This document shows, piece by piece, positions 11,901 through 22,500 of a DNA stretch of 64,000 bases (position 1 is the stretch's first letter; every line of letters starts with the position of its first letter). This DNA is from Hysterangium stoloniferum (Eukaryota > Basidiomycota > Agaricomycetes > Hysterangiales > Hysterangiaceae). The DNA lies in the NCBI GenBank assembly GCA_015178975.1, contig WHVD01000034.1:434001-498000 (forward strand), written 5' to 3'. Both the position numbers and the translations under genes were made by a program. The notes beneath the pieces were generated by a model, which saw only the letters and a program-made list of their open reading frames with translations, did no database searches and was not told the origin of the DNA.

Positions 11901-14049
11901 GCCAATGGTTTCCGAGAGGGTGACTTGAAACGTTGACAAGTGGCGATAACCTCGGGACCGATAGGGTTGCGACACGGTCGTAATAGTTATCGCCTATTGG
12001 AGCCGTACGCTCAAGAAAGCGGAATGTAACTACTCAGCCACAGAGCGAGAAGCATTAGCTGCTAAAGAAGGATTGGTCCATTTCCAGCCCTTTATCGAGG
12101 GAGAACATATCCTTTTGATCACTGACCATGCGGCATTACAATGGGCCAGATCTTACGAGAATACTAATCGTAGACTGGCCGCATGGGGGGCAGTATACGC
12201 TGCATACCCCGGTCTGGAAATCCTACATAGAGCAGGATGGATACACAGCAACGTTGACCCATTATCTAGACTTCCTCGAGTACCTGACTGTGCTAGCCCC
12301 GCGAGAGATGATCTCTTACCAATCGTAGCGGATTCTTATAACTGGAACGACAACGAGACGTTATGGGAGAACAAACCAGTGGAAAAGGCCGTCTTTCTCA
12401 CTCATCACGAGTTAGTTGAACCTGTCAGAACAGTCGAAGAGGTCCCCCAAATGAAATGAAACTTGCACAACCTTCCCAGAAACGATGAGACTGATGAGGC
12501 GGATTTTACTCTCTCGAATCCACAATTGCTTATAGAGATCGATGAGAATTACGCTAAGGAACTTCACGATGGATACCAGAAAGATCCCACCTTCAGGAAT
12601 TATTACGCCGCCGATCCCACTTCTCCAAACATGGTAGCCACTCCTTCGCATTATTTTATCGGCAAGAATAAGCTATTGTTCTTTCGAGATTCGGACTGGA
12701 AAAGTCGAATCTGCATTCCTAGCAGCATGACGACAACCATACTCAAGCTGATACATGATAATCCTTTCGAAGGAGCTCATGCAGGCGGCCACAGGCTTTT
12801 TAATCTGATGAAAGACCATTTCTTCTGGCCGAGGATGTTGCATGACTGCGTGGCGTATGCTCGCAGCTGCGACATATGCCAGAAAACTAAAATTGATCAT
12901 TCCGCTTGACAAGGAGCTCTTCGACCTGCGGATGTACCCCTAAGGCCGTTTGAGGTTGTCTCAATGGACCTGATTACCGGATTGCCTCCTTCTACAGAGG
13001 GTGGTTATTCCGCCATCTTCATCGCCGTGGATAAACTCACATGTTTCTTAATTTGTGAACCCACTACTTCAGATCTATCCGCAGAAGGATTCACGCGAAT
13101 CTTTGTGAATAAAGTAGCCGCTCCTTTCGGCCTGCCTTCAAGGATAATCTGTGATCGAGACAAGAGATGGACCTGTAGGTTCTGGAGAGAAGTCTGCAAA
13201 GTATATGGAAGTGCCCTTGCAGTATCCTCATCCCACCATCCTCAGACCGACGGTCAAATGGAGAATGCTAATGCAATTGTGGAGCAAATGCTTAGAGCGT
13301 ACTGCGCCTCTTCAAAGGAGGAATGGTCTAAATGGACTCAAGTAGTGGCTCATACCTACAATTCGACGGTTCAAAGCTCAACAAGCTATGTGCCGGCCTT
13401 TTTGCTGATGGGCTACTTACCAAGAGGAATGTCTAGCTGTCTAGGAGGGGACGACCCTGTGGTCCCCAGAGAATTATCGGATAGCCCTGTAGCCGACCAA
13501 TGGATCTTAGAATTGGAAAATCACCGACAAGCGGCGCGGGATTCGATTGCGCGAGCACAAGAAACCCAAGCTCGCAGTTACAACAAGAGATGGAGATTAG
13601 TGGAAGATATCTCAGAGGGGGATTATGTTCTGATTAATCCCCATTCTCTTGAGCTCGTCGAAACCAAGGGACCTGGAAGAAAACTTATACAAAGACGGAT
13701 AGGGCCGTTTGAGGTCTTGGAAAAGATCAATCCTCAAGTCTTCCGACTCCACATTCCCTCGGAATATCAATTACATCCAGTGATTAATTGAGACCATCTT
13801 AAAAAGTACCACCTCTCCCCTAAGGAATTCGGATCCAGGGAGCTACTCAAGAACCCTCAAGAACTCAATCGTAACGACAAGGAGTATGAAGTAGAAGCTA
13901 TAGTAGGGCACAAAAAGCATCGAAATCGACTCCTTTTCCAGGTTTGATGGAAAGGATATGGACCGGAGGAGGACACTTGGTTAAACAGCAATGACCTTCG
14001 TAACGCTCCCGCTCTTCTTAGAGCTTACAAGACTATTTATCGAATTTAA
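5916..14049 (+). pseudogene. Element A gag-pol polyprotein (11 in-frame stops)
   Basis: One continuous frame runs from ATG 5916 to TAA 14050, allowing for the 727-nt solo-LTR insertion. Domains in order: gag capsid; CCHC zinc knuckle CWICGSLEHFKIDC (8232-8273); aspartic protease DTGA (9057); reverse transcriptase with YIDDIVIF (10590); RNase H, split by the solo LTR and resuming at about 11991 (TDHAALQWA); integrase HHCC with CDICQ (about 12780-12890); DDE core (SMDLITG, ICDRD, QTDGQMEN); chromodomain YEVEAIVG...WKGYGPEEDTW (13887-14010). Stops are at 7539, 7590, 7815, 8010, 8193, 8664, 10287, 12457, 12907, 13789 and 13945. Nine are TGA, several in positions where CGA (Arg) is expected. Non-functional copy. 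Confidence 0.92.
11264..11985 (-). mobile_element. Solo LTR, C family, TSD GTTAT
   Basis: On the plus strand it starts TGTTAAGAACTG and ends CACGGTCGTAATA (one C-to-T change from TAACA). It is flanked by GTTAT at 11259-11263 and 11986-11990. It sits in the RNase H domain of element A in reverse orientation. The same family occurs intact at 38731-39473. Confidence 0.9.
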
Positions 14050-14164
14050 TGATCATTTCACATCCTTACGACGACAACACTGTTTATCTACTTCTAGCTC
14101 TACCCCCCCCACTTTCTTCCCCCTCGGCCTTTCACTTCAATAACTGAGCGGAGCTTGAAATTAA

Positions 14165-14172
14165 TATAAAAT
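14165..14172 (+). promoter_or_regulatory. TATA-like box upstream of element A downstream ORF
   Basis: TATAAAAT lies about 75 bp before the ATG at 14246, after a pyrimidine-rich stretch and outside the LTR. This suggests, without proving, that the downstream ORF has its own promoter. Confidence 0.35.
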
Positions 14173-14245
14173 ACGTAAATTCGCTAAAGAAAATTTCATT
14201 CCCCCTATCTCTTCCCTCCACGTCAACCTCTCTAATCAGTACACT

Positions 14246-16148
14246 ATGTCGCAGGAGCAACAACCCAAACCCAAGTTCCCCAACTTCAAAAGAATACCAC
14301 GACCTCAACCTATTAATACCTCTACCATGCCGTCTCGTACTGAACAAGTCGAGCACTCCACGAGTAATTCTGGAACGCCTTTGCCAATACCCTCCGCTGC
14401 GCAGGGCGACATCATGGGAACGTCCACCAACTCGCGGAACGGAACCGCCTTTACTCCATACGCTCCTCTTCCCAGACCCCGATTTCCCAATTTTAAAAGA
14501 ATACCTCGACCTCAAACTACAGTTCCTTCTGCCCCATCACCTCGAACAGAAACTGTCGAGCGCGTGGAGGAGACCTCATCGTCCACAAATCCTACGCGGA
14601 CGGACTCCGTTTCAAAAGCTGCACCATGGTCCTCTAATACTTGGGGGGCTCCCTCGGGAACATGGAGTGAAACCCCACCACCTTCTCGTAGTATTTTCCC
14701 TTCTACCGAAGAGGAGATCAAAAGGAAATGGCAGTCTGAGGCTTTTTCCGCGCAGGTTCAGGAGGAATTGAAAACGCTTAAACGGAAGAGGAGAGAGGAG
14801 TACTTGGAAGGACAGCGGAGGATGGGGGCTAGGGATAATGTCCCTTCAAGGCAGACACGGCAGGAATGGAGGAAAATGGAAGGGCACGATAATCCTTCAA
14901 TCATTGCTCCCCCTTTGGGTCATAAATGGACGGATTTCACTGAAACGGATTGCAGCGACGGGGGCACGCCATGTGTTCGGAGTGTAGGACAAAAAAGTAG
15001 GAAAGGAAAAGATGGGGTCACCTTCTACGATTGGGACAAAGTACGAAGGATCAAATTACAAAGCATTACATTGCGACGTGGAGATGGAGTTGCATTACCT
15101 CCCAGAACCCTTTCACAACGTGGACCTCAGGAACGGACCTACCGGATGGGGCCCAGTGATCTTTCATCTGACTCGGAGGATGACCAATCTCACTACCCCA
15201 CCTACGACAGCAAGTACCTCAGTGCTGACTGCCATGAAGGTTTCCTACTCCCTGACAACATTCACTTCTTCACGAGTGATCCTAACCAACGACGAAAGCT
15301 ACCAACTTCCATCAGAGTTTGGAGAGGGTATCGTCCAGCAGACTCTGCAACCCCATCCACTTCCTCTCATCTCCCTCCACCTCTGCCGGTCTCTTCCGTA
15401 CCCACATTACAGCGCTTTACACCCTTTTTGGAGCTACCGGGAAGTCTTGTACCATCCTCCAAGCTGTCTTCTCTTCCCCCTATACCACTACCCCTCCCCT
15501 TCGCAGGACATTCTCTTATATCACCGTCCTCATCCATACCCAAGCCTCCTCCAGCACCGCAGCCAATCTCACCCCTCCGCACATCACCTGACCCTCTCAT
15601 CGCCTCCCACTCTACTCCGACGCCTTTGGTCCCTGCGGTGTCTAACATTCCCCTCACTTCCTTGACAACGCGGAGTCCACCGCCCACCTCTCCCTACTCC
15701 CCTTGCATTTCTCTGGGAAGCCCCATTCAGCATCCTAACGATACATTAATGGATATTGATCACCCTATCCCGGACGTTCTCGCAACGCCTATGGAGGAAG
15801 TCCTCGAGAGGAATCCCCTCTGGGGGAGACATGAGCTCCACACCGCTCATCACTCCTACCCCGCCATCACTACACCCTCGACCCCCTCTCATTGCCCGTA
15901 TAACTGACACTTCCGCTGATCGCGTTCACGCCATAATTCGAATGCGCCAGAAGGCCTACGGTCATTGGGTCTCGTCGATCCAAAAACTAGATGGGTTGAC
16001 ATCCGCCAATGACGCTTCGAGGCGGGAGGACATCACTCTTTCCTTTCATGCCAAGCGTCTCGCCTGGGGTAATGCTATCCTACACCTTGGGGGTTCATCG
16101 CAGGATGCATGGGGAGGAGTTCCAAGTGTCCTTCGACATCTTCTTTGA
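14246..16148 (+). pseudogene. Element A accessory ORF downstream of integrase, unrecognised
   Basis: A 553-codon open frame (14246-15907) starts about 200 bp after the integrase/chromodomain stop. The N-terminus has two copies of FPNFKRIPRPQ about 60 residues apart. A charged, probably helical segment follows (EEEIKRKW to EEYLEGQRR), then a Pro/Ser-rich stretch. Near 15840-15880 the sense appears to shift to another frame that stays open to 16148, just before the polypurine tract, with RVHAIIRMRQKAYGHWVSSI. The original product was therefore probably about 630 residues. It has no signal peptide or transmembrane span, so it does not look like an envelope. I do not recognise it. Confidence 0.55.
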
Positions 16149-16161
16149 CATAGCTCTTCGA

Positions 16162-16173
16162 CCGGGGGGGCAC
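16162..16173 (+). promoter_or_regulatory. Element A polypurine tract
   Basis: A CCGGGGGGGCAC run lies directly upstream of the 3' LTR and is the only purine-rich tract there. It is the expected plus-strand primer of an LTR retrotransposon. Confidence 0.55.
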
Positions 16174-16803
16174 TGTGAGAGGTATGGCGAAATACACTCA
16201 GGAAATATAGTCGGATGAACTCTTACTATATTTCCTTTATTATTTCTAATTTCTCTCTTTTATTATATCTATAATTAGTTCGACGACCTATGTATGCGGT
16301 ACATCGACTCTTGTGGGCACACACACGCCAGACTTATGTATTCTAGCACCCGTAGTTTAGAACTCAGACACTTTTTACACCGCAACCACGACTTACCCAG
16401 ACACCCATTAGTGTCCTGTAAGTTGTGATTGGTGTATCGTCTCGACCGTCACAGACGGGCTTTAGCTATCTACTCTATCAGAGTTTCAAACTGTACCAGT
16501 CAAAACTCAATCCTCATCGCTACTCGCATGGACCACATCCACGCTATTCTATTATTCGACTCTCTAGTACTCTACTTTACTCTCGAGCAGTCGTTCAGAA
16601 TCGCACTAGACAGTCGATTCTACTTATTCGTTTTAGCTCTCTACCTTATTCTAGATAGCTACTTCCTTCTACCGTATTGAACTGAGTAGTCAATACGCAT
16701 TCGTTCTGTATTAGACTTCGACAGTCAATACATCTTGGTGTCGTACCTAAACGGTCGATATTCTTCGTATATAGAACAGTTAGAACTTCCACCACTCTTC
16801 ACA
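16174..16803 (+). repeat. Element A 3' LTR
   Basis: 630 bp, colinear with the 5' LTR. The differences I see are mostly CpG against TpG or CpA (for example GGGCGCACAC against GGGCACACAC). Confidence 0.95.
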
Positions 16804-16974
16804 ATCACCCAGCAATCAAGATGATATCATACAACACATGCGACCTCTTGAGCAACTTAGATCTGCATCCAACCATACCTCTTAGATGTCAGAGTATGTT
16901 GTGGGCAGTCAGGAAATGGAAATTCCAACTGCTAGCGCCTCTAGCCATAATAGCCAGCCTAGCGAGATTGTCTA
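16804..16974 (+). pseudogene. C-terminal tail of the gene interrupted by element A
   Basis: After removing element A and one ATCAC, the frame of 4596-5209 continues as SNQDDIIQHMRPLEQLRS to a TAG at 16883-16885. It is then open again to a TAA near 16974 (MSEYVVGSQEMEIP), so the TAG may itself be a mutation. This places the retrotransposon insertion within the last 30-60 codons of that gene. Confidence 0.6.
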
Positions 16975-17134
16975 ACAATGCTAAATTAACTAGCTCATGC
17001 CATTGAGTTGGGCTATTCCAGTCCTTGAATTGATGGCGGACTTTAGCTCAGTTTGTCACAAATAACAATAGATAAGATGGGGAAGCTGATTCCAAGTTGT
17101 AAAGCTTATTAGACAGGCTACTTTATATATCATT

Positions 17135-17216
17135 GGAGGATGGTCACACTTTATTGAATATACAAAATTTTACTGAATAATCCTCATATTTTTTAAGTGA
17201 GTCTATTCCTTCTGGC
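17135..17216 (-). repeat. 82-bp repeat, copy 2
   Basis: Reverse complement of 1740-1821. It lies between the tail of the interrupted host gene and the short AT-rich stretch 17217-17384 that precedes element B. Confidence 0.7.
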
Positions 17217-17389
17217 CATGACAACTTATTCTATGAGTTTATATTTAATTACCTGAAATTTCATCTTTAAAATATGCATGCCTTTTTAAAATACACACAA
17301 ATGACATAGTTACACAAGATTATTTGGGTTAACCTAGATTATTTGGGTTATGACTTAATCTTTGGGTTATGATGTATTCTCTTGTATAT

Positions 17390-18194
17390 TGTTACGACCG
17401 GACAAATCCCGCCAGACTCCGGGCACTAACTCGTATGCCCCCACGCGCTACAAGCACCAATCGTCTGTTTATAGGATTTCCCGCCCGGACTCCGTTACGT
17501 TCGACCTCATTAAGACACATATCAGTCACCGGACTTCCCCCGGACCCCGTCTCTGTCTATGTCCGTCTTCGTCCCACGCATCAGTCACCGGAACCCGCTT
17601 AGAATCCCGTCACCACTCTAATCGAGCCCCATTCCCGTTTTAGTCAAATGACCTGTCACGATTTAGGACTCCACTCCCGCTCCGTTTCCCGTTATGGGTT
17701 ATGCTTTGTCACGATTCGGACTCCGCTCCGTTCCGTCCCGTTCCTAACACCAATTTGGTGTTTACTATTCCCGTTTTATGTTTTGCTCGTTTCGTCTCAT
17801 TATTACTGGATTCGGTATGTCATGCATTCCACGGTCTATATAAACTGGCAGATGTTGTACATACAATCCAGTCAGAAAATTAGCTTAGATTCCCCCCAGT
17901 AATCTAATACATTTTCCTCTCTAAAAACCTACTCTTATCAGACCGCTCGCACTAGTCGGAGCGCACGGGCTCCGGCGCATCTATCTCTCTCGACTATCTC
18001 GATTCACGACTCTCGACTCACGACCTACGACTCACGACCCACGAACCCCCGCCCGGACTCCCCGGGATTCCCATCCGCCTGTCTGAAATTGGACAACACG
18101 ATCTAGCGAGGGCGCAGCCTATAAGCTGAAGCCAAGTCCTACCAGATATCCCACAGGTTTCTCCGGAAACCCGGCCTGAGTGTGTATCCTAACA
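17390..18194 (+). repeat. Element B 5' LTR
   Basis: 805 bp, TGTTACGACCGG to GTATCCTAACA. The R/U5 part includes the ACGGTCTATATAAACTGG promoter-like stretch, the ATAAGCTGAAGCCAAGTCCT motif at 18121-18140, and a GGTTTC...GAAACC hairpin close to the end. No canonical tRNA primer-binding site follows: the next bases are GTATTTTCTGAC. Confidence 0.95.
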
Positions 18195-18230
18195 GTATTT
18201 TCTGACTAATACTCGCAGATTGTTTTCATT

Positions 18231-19520
18231 ATGCCACCAAGAAGAAGTACACGCACACAGTCATCAATGCCTGGATTGTCGACTCTTCATTCCCCGTTAA
18301 CTCTGTATACCAGTCAGACGCTTGCGAACCAGTCGGAACCCATGGAAGAAGCCCGCATCAAAGAAATCCCGGAAGACCTGGACGAATCCGAGCACGAGGA
18401 CGATTCCGTGGCCCCCGACAAGGGCAAAGGTGTCGAAATCCCTCCTGAAAATCCTCCGCCTTTTCAACGACCGAACACGAGGGATCCTACTTCTGAGTTT
18501 TTAGCAGGTACTATAGATAAATTCATGACGCACCTGCTAGAAGAACGAAAAAGAAAGGAACAAGAACCTCCACGGTCAAAAGTCAATGCTCCGGAACCCT
18601 TCACGGGTTCCAACCCAAACAAACTCTCTACTTTCCTCATGCAATGTCGCTTCAATTTCCGCGATCGTGCCGCTGCATTCTCCACGGACTCCCGAAAAGT
18701 CAACTACGCACTTTCATATTTGTCGGGATCCGCGTTGAAATGGTTCGAACCGGCTTTTAGCGGGATTACCGAGGAAGAGCCGCTCTGGCTTGAAAATTGG
18801 GAAGCTTTTGTTGAGGAGCTTGAAACCAACTTCGGCCCGTATGACCCGACAGGAGAAGCCGAGAATAGTCTCACAAATCTTCGTATGAAGGACACGCAGC
18901 GCATCACGGACTACATCGTCCAATTCAATAATCTTGCAGCTCGTTGTCAGTGGGGCGATCCCGCTCTCCGCCACCAATTCTACGCCGGTCTGCCGTCCCG
19001 CCTTAAAGACGAAGTCTCGAAAGGAGAAGATGGCAAGCCAAAAACCCTGTCCCGTATGCGCCTCAAAGCTCAAAACGTGGACGCACGTTATTGGGAACGT
19101 CGCGCGGAAGTTGCCCGCGAGACATCCGCGGACAAAATAAACAAGTCCAAGGACAAAAACAATAACACCAATTCGTCAACCAGCAACCAGAACTCCACGC
19201 AATCCGACAAGAAGAACGATAAAAAGTCTTCAAACAACAACAACAATAAGGACAATAAGGACAACAACAAGGGTCAACAGTCCGGCAAGCAAGCCGGAAA
19301 ACCCGACCTCTCAGGCAAACTCGGACCTGATGGCAAATTGACTCCACAAGAAAGACAACGTCGTATGGACAACAACCTCTGTCTCTTGTGCGGGAAACCC
19401 GGTCATCGAGTCCCGGAATGTCCGCTGGCAAAAGCAAACTCTTCAAAGGGTCGATCAGCCAAGGCCTCCACGGATACCCCGTCGAAGGACAAACTGGCTG
19501 CCGATTCGAAAAAAGAGTAA
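18231..19520 (+). CDS. gag: Element B Gag
   Basis: Intact 429-residue frame. The N-terminal half is acidic (about residues 45-75). The capsid region follows, with SGSALKWFEP and the retrotransposon-gag signature LTNLRMKDTQRITDYIVQFN. An Asn/Lys/Asp-rich low-complexity linker leads to one CCHC zinc knuckle, CLLCGKPGHRVPEC, near residue 385. The product would form the virus-like particle and bind element RNA. The ATG at 18231 is 36 bp after the LTR and is the first in frame. The stop at 19518-19520 is preceded by an A6 run and followed by a GC-rich hairpin, which suggests Gag is the main product and Gag-Pol is made by frameshifting. Confidence 0.93.
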   Translation: MPPRRSTRTQSSMPGLSTLHSPLTLYTSQTLANQSEPMEEARIKEIPEDLDESEHEDDSVAPDKGKGVEIPPENPPPFQRPNTRDPTSEFLAGTIDKFMTHLLEERKRKEQEPPRSKVNAPEPFTGSNPNKLSTFLMQCRFNFRDRAAAFSTDSRKVNYALSYLSGSALKWFEPAFSGITEEEPLWLENWEAFVEELETNFGPYDPTGEAENSLTNLRMKDTQRITDYIVQFNNLAARCQWGDPALRHQFYAGLPSRLKDEVSKGEDGKPKTLSRMRLKAQNVDARYWERRAEVARETSADKINKSKDKNNNTNSSTSNQNSTQSDKKNDKKSSNNNNNKDNKDNNKGQQSGKQAGKPDLSGKLGPDGKLTPQERQRRMDNNLCLLCGKPGHRVPECPLAKANSSKGRSAKASTDTPSKDKLAADSKKE

Positions 19521-19555
19521 GCAACCCCGCGGGCTCCGCGCGGGTTAGGGGTTGC
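19508..19555 (+). promoter_or_regulatory. Putative -1 ribosomal frameshift signal (gag to pol)
   Basis: G AAA AAA in the gag frame at 19508-19514 is followed by a 6-nt spacer ending in the gag stop TAA. A hairpin with an 8-bp perfect outer stem comes next (GCAACCCC 19521-19528 with GGGGTTGC 19548-19555) and a further GC-rich inner stem. Moving back one base continues into the pol frame (KRVSNPAGS...). The spacing matches known -1 frameshift sites, although the first base is G rather than A. Confidence 0.65.
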
Positions 19556-22500
19556 GTTGCCTCTCCGCGCATTCAAGAGTTCACTCGCCTCAATGCATCC
19601 GCTTTTTCACATTCTGATTCATTTTTCGTTAAACTTATGTCTAATATGATCCCGAAATTCGTTTTTTCAGCTCTCATAGATTCTGGCTCGACTCATTGTT
19701 TTTTAGATACAAAATTCACGCAAAAAAATTCTTTGTCAACTTATTCGATAAATCCCGTCGGTCTCCGCCTCTTCGATGGCACAAGTAATTCGGTTGTTAC
19801 CCAAGCTTGTGATTTACCCATCAGTTTCCCTTGTGGAACATCCCAATTGGTCACTTTCTATGTGACCCAGTTAGACTCAAGTTGCTCAGTGGTTCTAGGA
19901 CATAACTGGCTTACCCGCTACAATCCATTGATTGACTGGATAGCTAACAGTATAACATTCCGGACTCCCGCGGCGACCGAGGAAACTGCGCCTGTCTCAG
20001 CCTCCATGGCACCCATGGCCTTCCCGGCACCTGCAGTCTCGAGGACTCCTGTGATCCCTACGGAACCTACAGCTTCCCCGGAACCCACGGCACCTCTGTC
20101 CATTTCTCTGATTAATGCTGCAGCTTTTATTAGGGCTTCAAAAATGGATGGGTCCCAGGCGTTCACTATCAACTTAAAAATTGATGAAGCAACTGGACGT
20201 TTCTCAACCCCAGTATCCGAATCTGAGCAAGCTGCTGACCTAGAAGGCGTCCCGGAGAAATACCATGACTTCGCGGATGTTTTTAGCAAGCGAAAAGCTG
20301 ACCGGCTTCCGCCTCACAGAGAATACGACTTAAAAATCGATCTTGAAGATGGCGCCCAGCCACCCCTAGGACATATTTACCCGCTTTCATCCACGGAACT
20401 ATCCGCAATCCGTGATTTCCTGGATGAACATTTGTCCATAGGTTTTATTCGACCCTCAAAGTCTCCTTTTGGAGCACCTGTTTTATTTTTCAGAAAAAAG
20501 GATGGATCCCTTTGACTATGTGTTGATTTTAGAGGACTCAATGCTGTCACCAAAAAGGACAAATATCCACTCCCACTTATATCTGACCTGCTTGATGCTC
20601 CGCGGAATGCCCAGATTTACACCAAAATAGATCTCAAGCACGCCTATCATTTGGTCCGGATTGCCGCGGGCGACGAATGGAAAACCACTTTTAGAACCCA
20701 CTATGGGGCCTTCGAGTGGTTGGTCATCCCTTTTGGACTCACTAATGCCCCGTCTGTTTTTCAGCGTTTTATCAACGACATTTTCTCCGACATGCTCGAT
20801 GTATGCGTCATTGTTTACTTGGACGACATTCTTATCTACTCCGAGAATCCCGCGGAACACGACAAACAAGTCCGTGAGGTTCTCCGGAGGCTCAGACAAC
20901 ATGGTTTATTCGCAAATGGTAAAAAATGTACTTTTGACACGGACTCCGTGGAATACCTAGGTTTCATGATGGGACCCGATGGACTCGGCATGGACGAAAC
21001 TAAAGTACAAGTCATCAAAGATTGGCCCGAACCCCGAAAAGTTAAAGATATACAATCCTTCCTCGGCTTTGCCAATTTTTATAGACGTTTTATCCGTGGA
21101 TATTCCGACATCACGGTACCCCTTACCCGTCTTACGCGTAAGGGTACTCCGTGGAACTTTAACGATAAGTGTCAAAAAGCTTTCAATCTTTTAAAAAATT
21201 CTTTTTCCACAGCTCCTATTCTGTCGCATTGGAAACCGGACTTCCCGCTCATTGTTGAAACGGACGCCTCCGACTATGCACTTGGAGCCATTCTCTCTAT
21301 CCAGGACTCCGACGGAGAAGTTCACCCCGTGGCTTTTCTGTCCCGGACTTTTACCGGAGCAGAGCTCAACTACGACGTTCATGATAAAGAACTTCTGGCA
21401 ATCTTTTCAGCTTTCAAAGCGTGGCGACACTATTTGGAAGGTTCAGGAGCTCCTATTGACGTTGTAACAGATCACAAAAACCTGGAATACTTTTCTACCA
21501 CAAAACTCTTGACCCGCCGGCAGGCCCGCTGGTCTGAATATCTCTCCGCCTTCAACATGATTATCCGTTTTCGACCCGGCCGTCTCGGCGGCAAACCCGA
21601 CGCTTTAACTAGACGATGGGACGTCTATCCTAAAGAGGGGAGCAACGACTATGCAACGGTAAATCCGCACAACCTGAAACCTATTTTCACGAATCAACAA
21701 CTTACCGCATCGGTCTGCGCAACTTTCCTCGTCAATCCCATTGTCCGTGGAATTATCATTATGGATATCGAGAAGTTACATCAAGATATTCTATCGGCAA
21801 TTCCCCTAGACCCCATTACTAAAGCTCATCTAGACAATCCCGTGGACCCCGATCAACCTCGGTGGTCTCTTGATCAACATGGTTTCATTAGACTTGACGA
21901 TCGTATCTATGTACCGGACTCCGACGGCCTCCGCCTCAGGATCCTTCAATACAAACATGATCATCCACTCTCAGGACATTTCGGGTACAACAAAACTCTA
22001 TCATTAATAAGAAGAGAATATACTTGGCCCGGACTCCATGGATTCGTTAAGCACTATTGTAAATCTTGCACTACTTGTCCCCGCTCGAAATCTCAGCGAC
22101 ACAAGCCATACGGCCTTTTGAAACAACTCCCGGTACCGGAACACCCGTGGAATTCTATATCTATGGATTTCATTGAACACCTACCGGATTCCGAAGGCTT
22201 TTCTGCTATTCTAGTCGTTGTTGACAGATTCTCAAAACAAGGTATATTCATCCCTACTTATGATACAATTACGTCCGTGCAGTTAGCGGAACTTTTCATT
22301 ATCCACGTATTTTCCAAGCACGGAGTTCCGTCCCACGTGACTTCCGATCGAGGATCAGAGTTCGTGTCTCACTTCTTTAGATCCCTCAGAAAATCCTTGG
22401 ACATGACATTACATTTCACGTCCGGACATCACCCGGAAGGTGACGGACAAACCGAACGCGTCAACCAGACATTGGAACAATACCTCCGCGTATATTGCAA

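Larger units (their letters stand above)
5210..16803 (+). mobile_element. Element A: full-length Ty3/Gypsy chromovirus, TSD ATCAC
   Basis: An 11.6-kb LTR retrotransposon has 630-bp LTRs (5210-5839 and 16174-16803, TG...CA) and the target duplication ATCAC at 5205-5209 and 16804-16808. Order: 5' LTR, primer-binding site, single-frame gag-pol with C-terminal chromodomain, extra ORF, polypurine tract, 3' LTR. A C-family solo LTR (11264-11985) is nested in the RNase H region. The LTRs differ at roughly ten positions, mostly CpG transitions, so the insertion is fairly recent although coding is destroyed. It inserted near the 3' end of a host gene family member (4192-5209 / 16804-16974). Confidence 0.95.

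Noticed and set aside
15012..15665. 217-codon frame overlapping the element A downstream ORF
   Set aside because: A second frame in the same Pro/Ser-rich DNA. The 14246 frame is longer, starts near a TATA-like box and carries repeated motifs. The overlap is likely low-complexity shadow.
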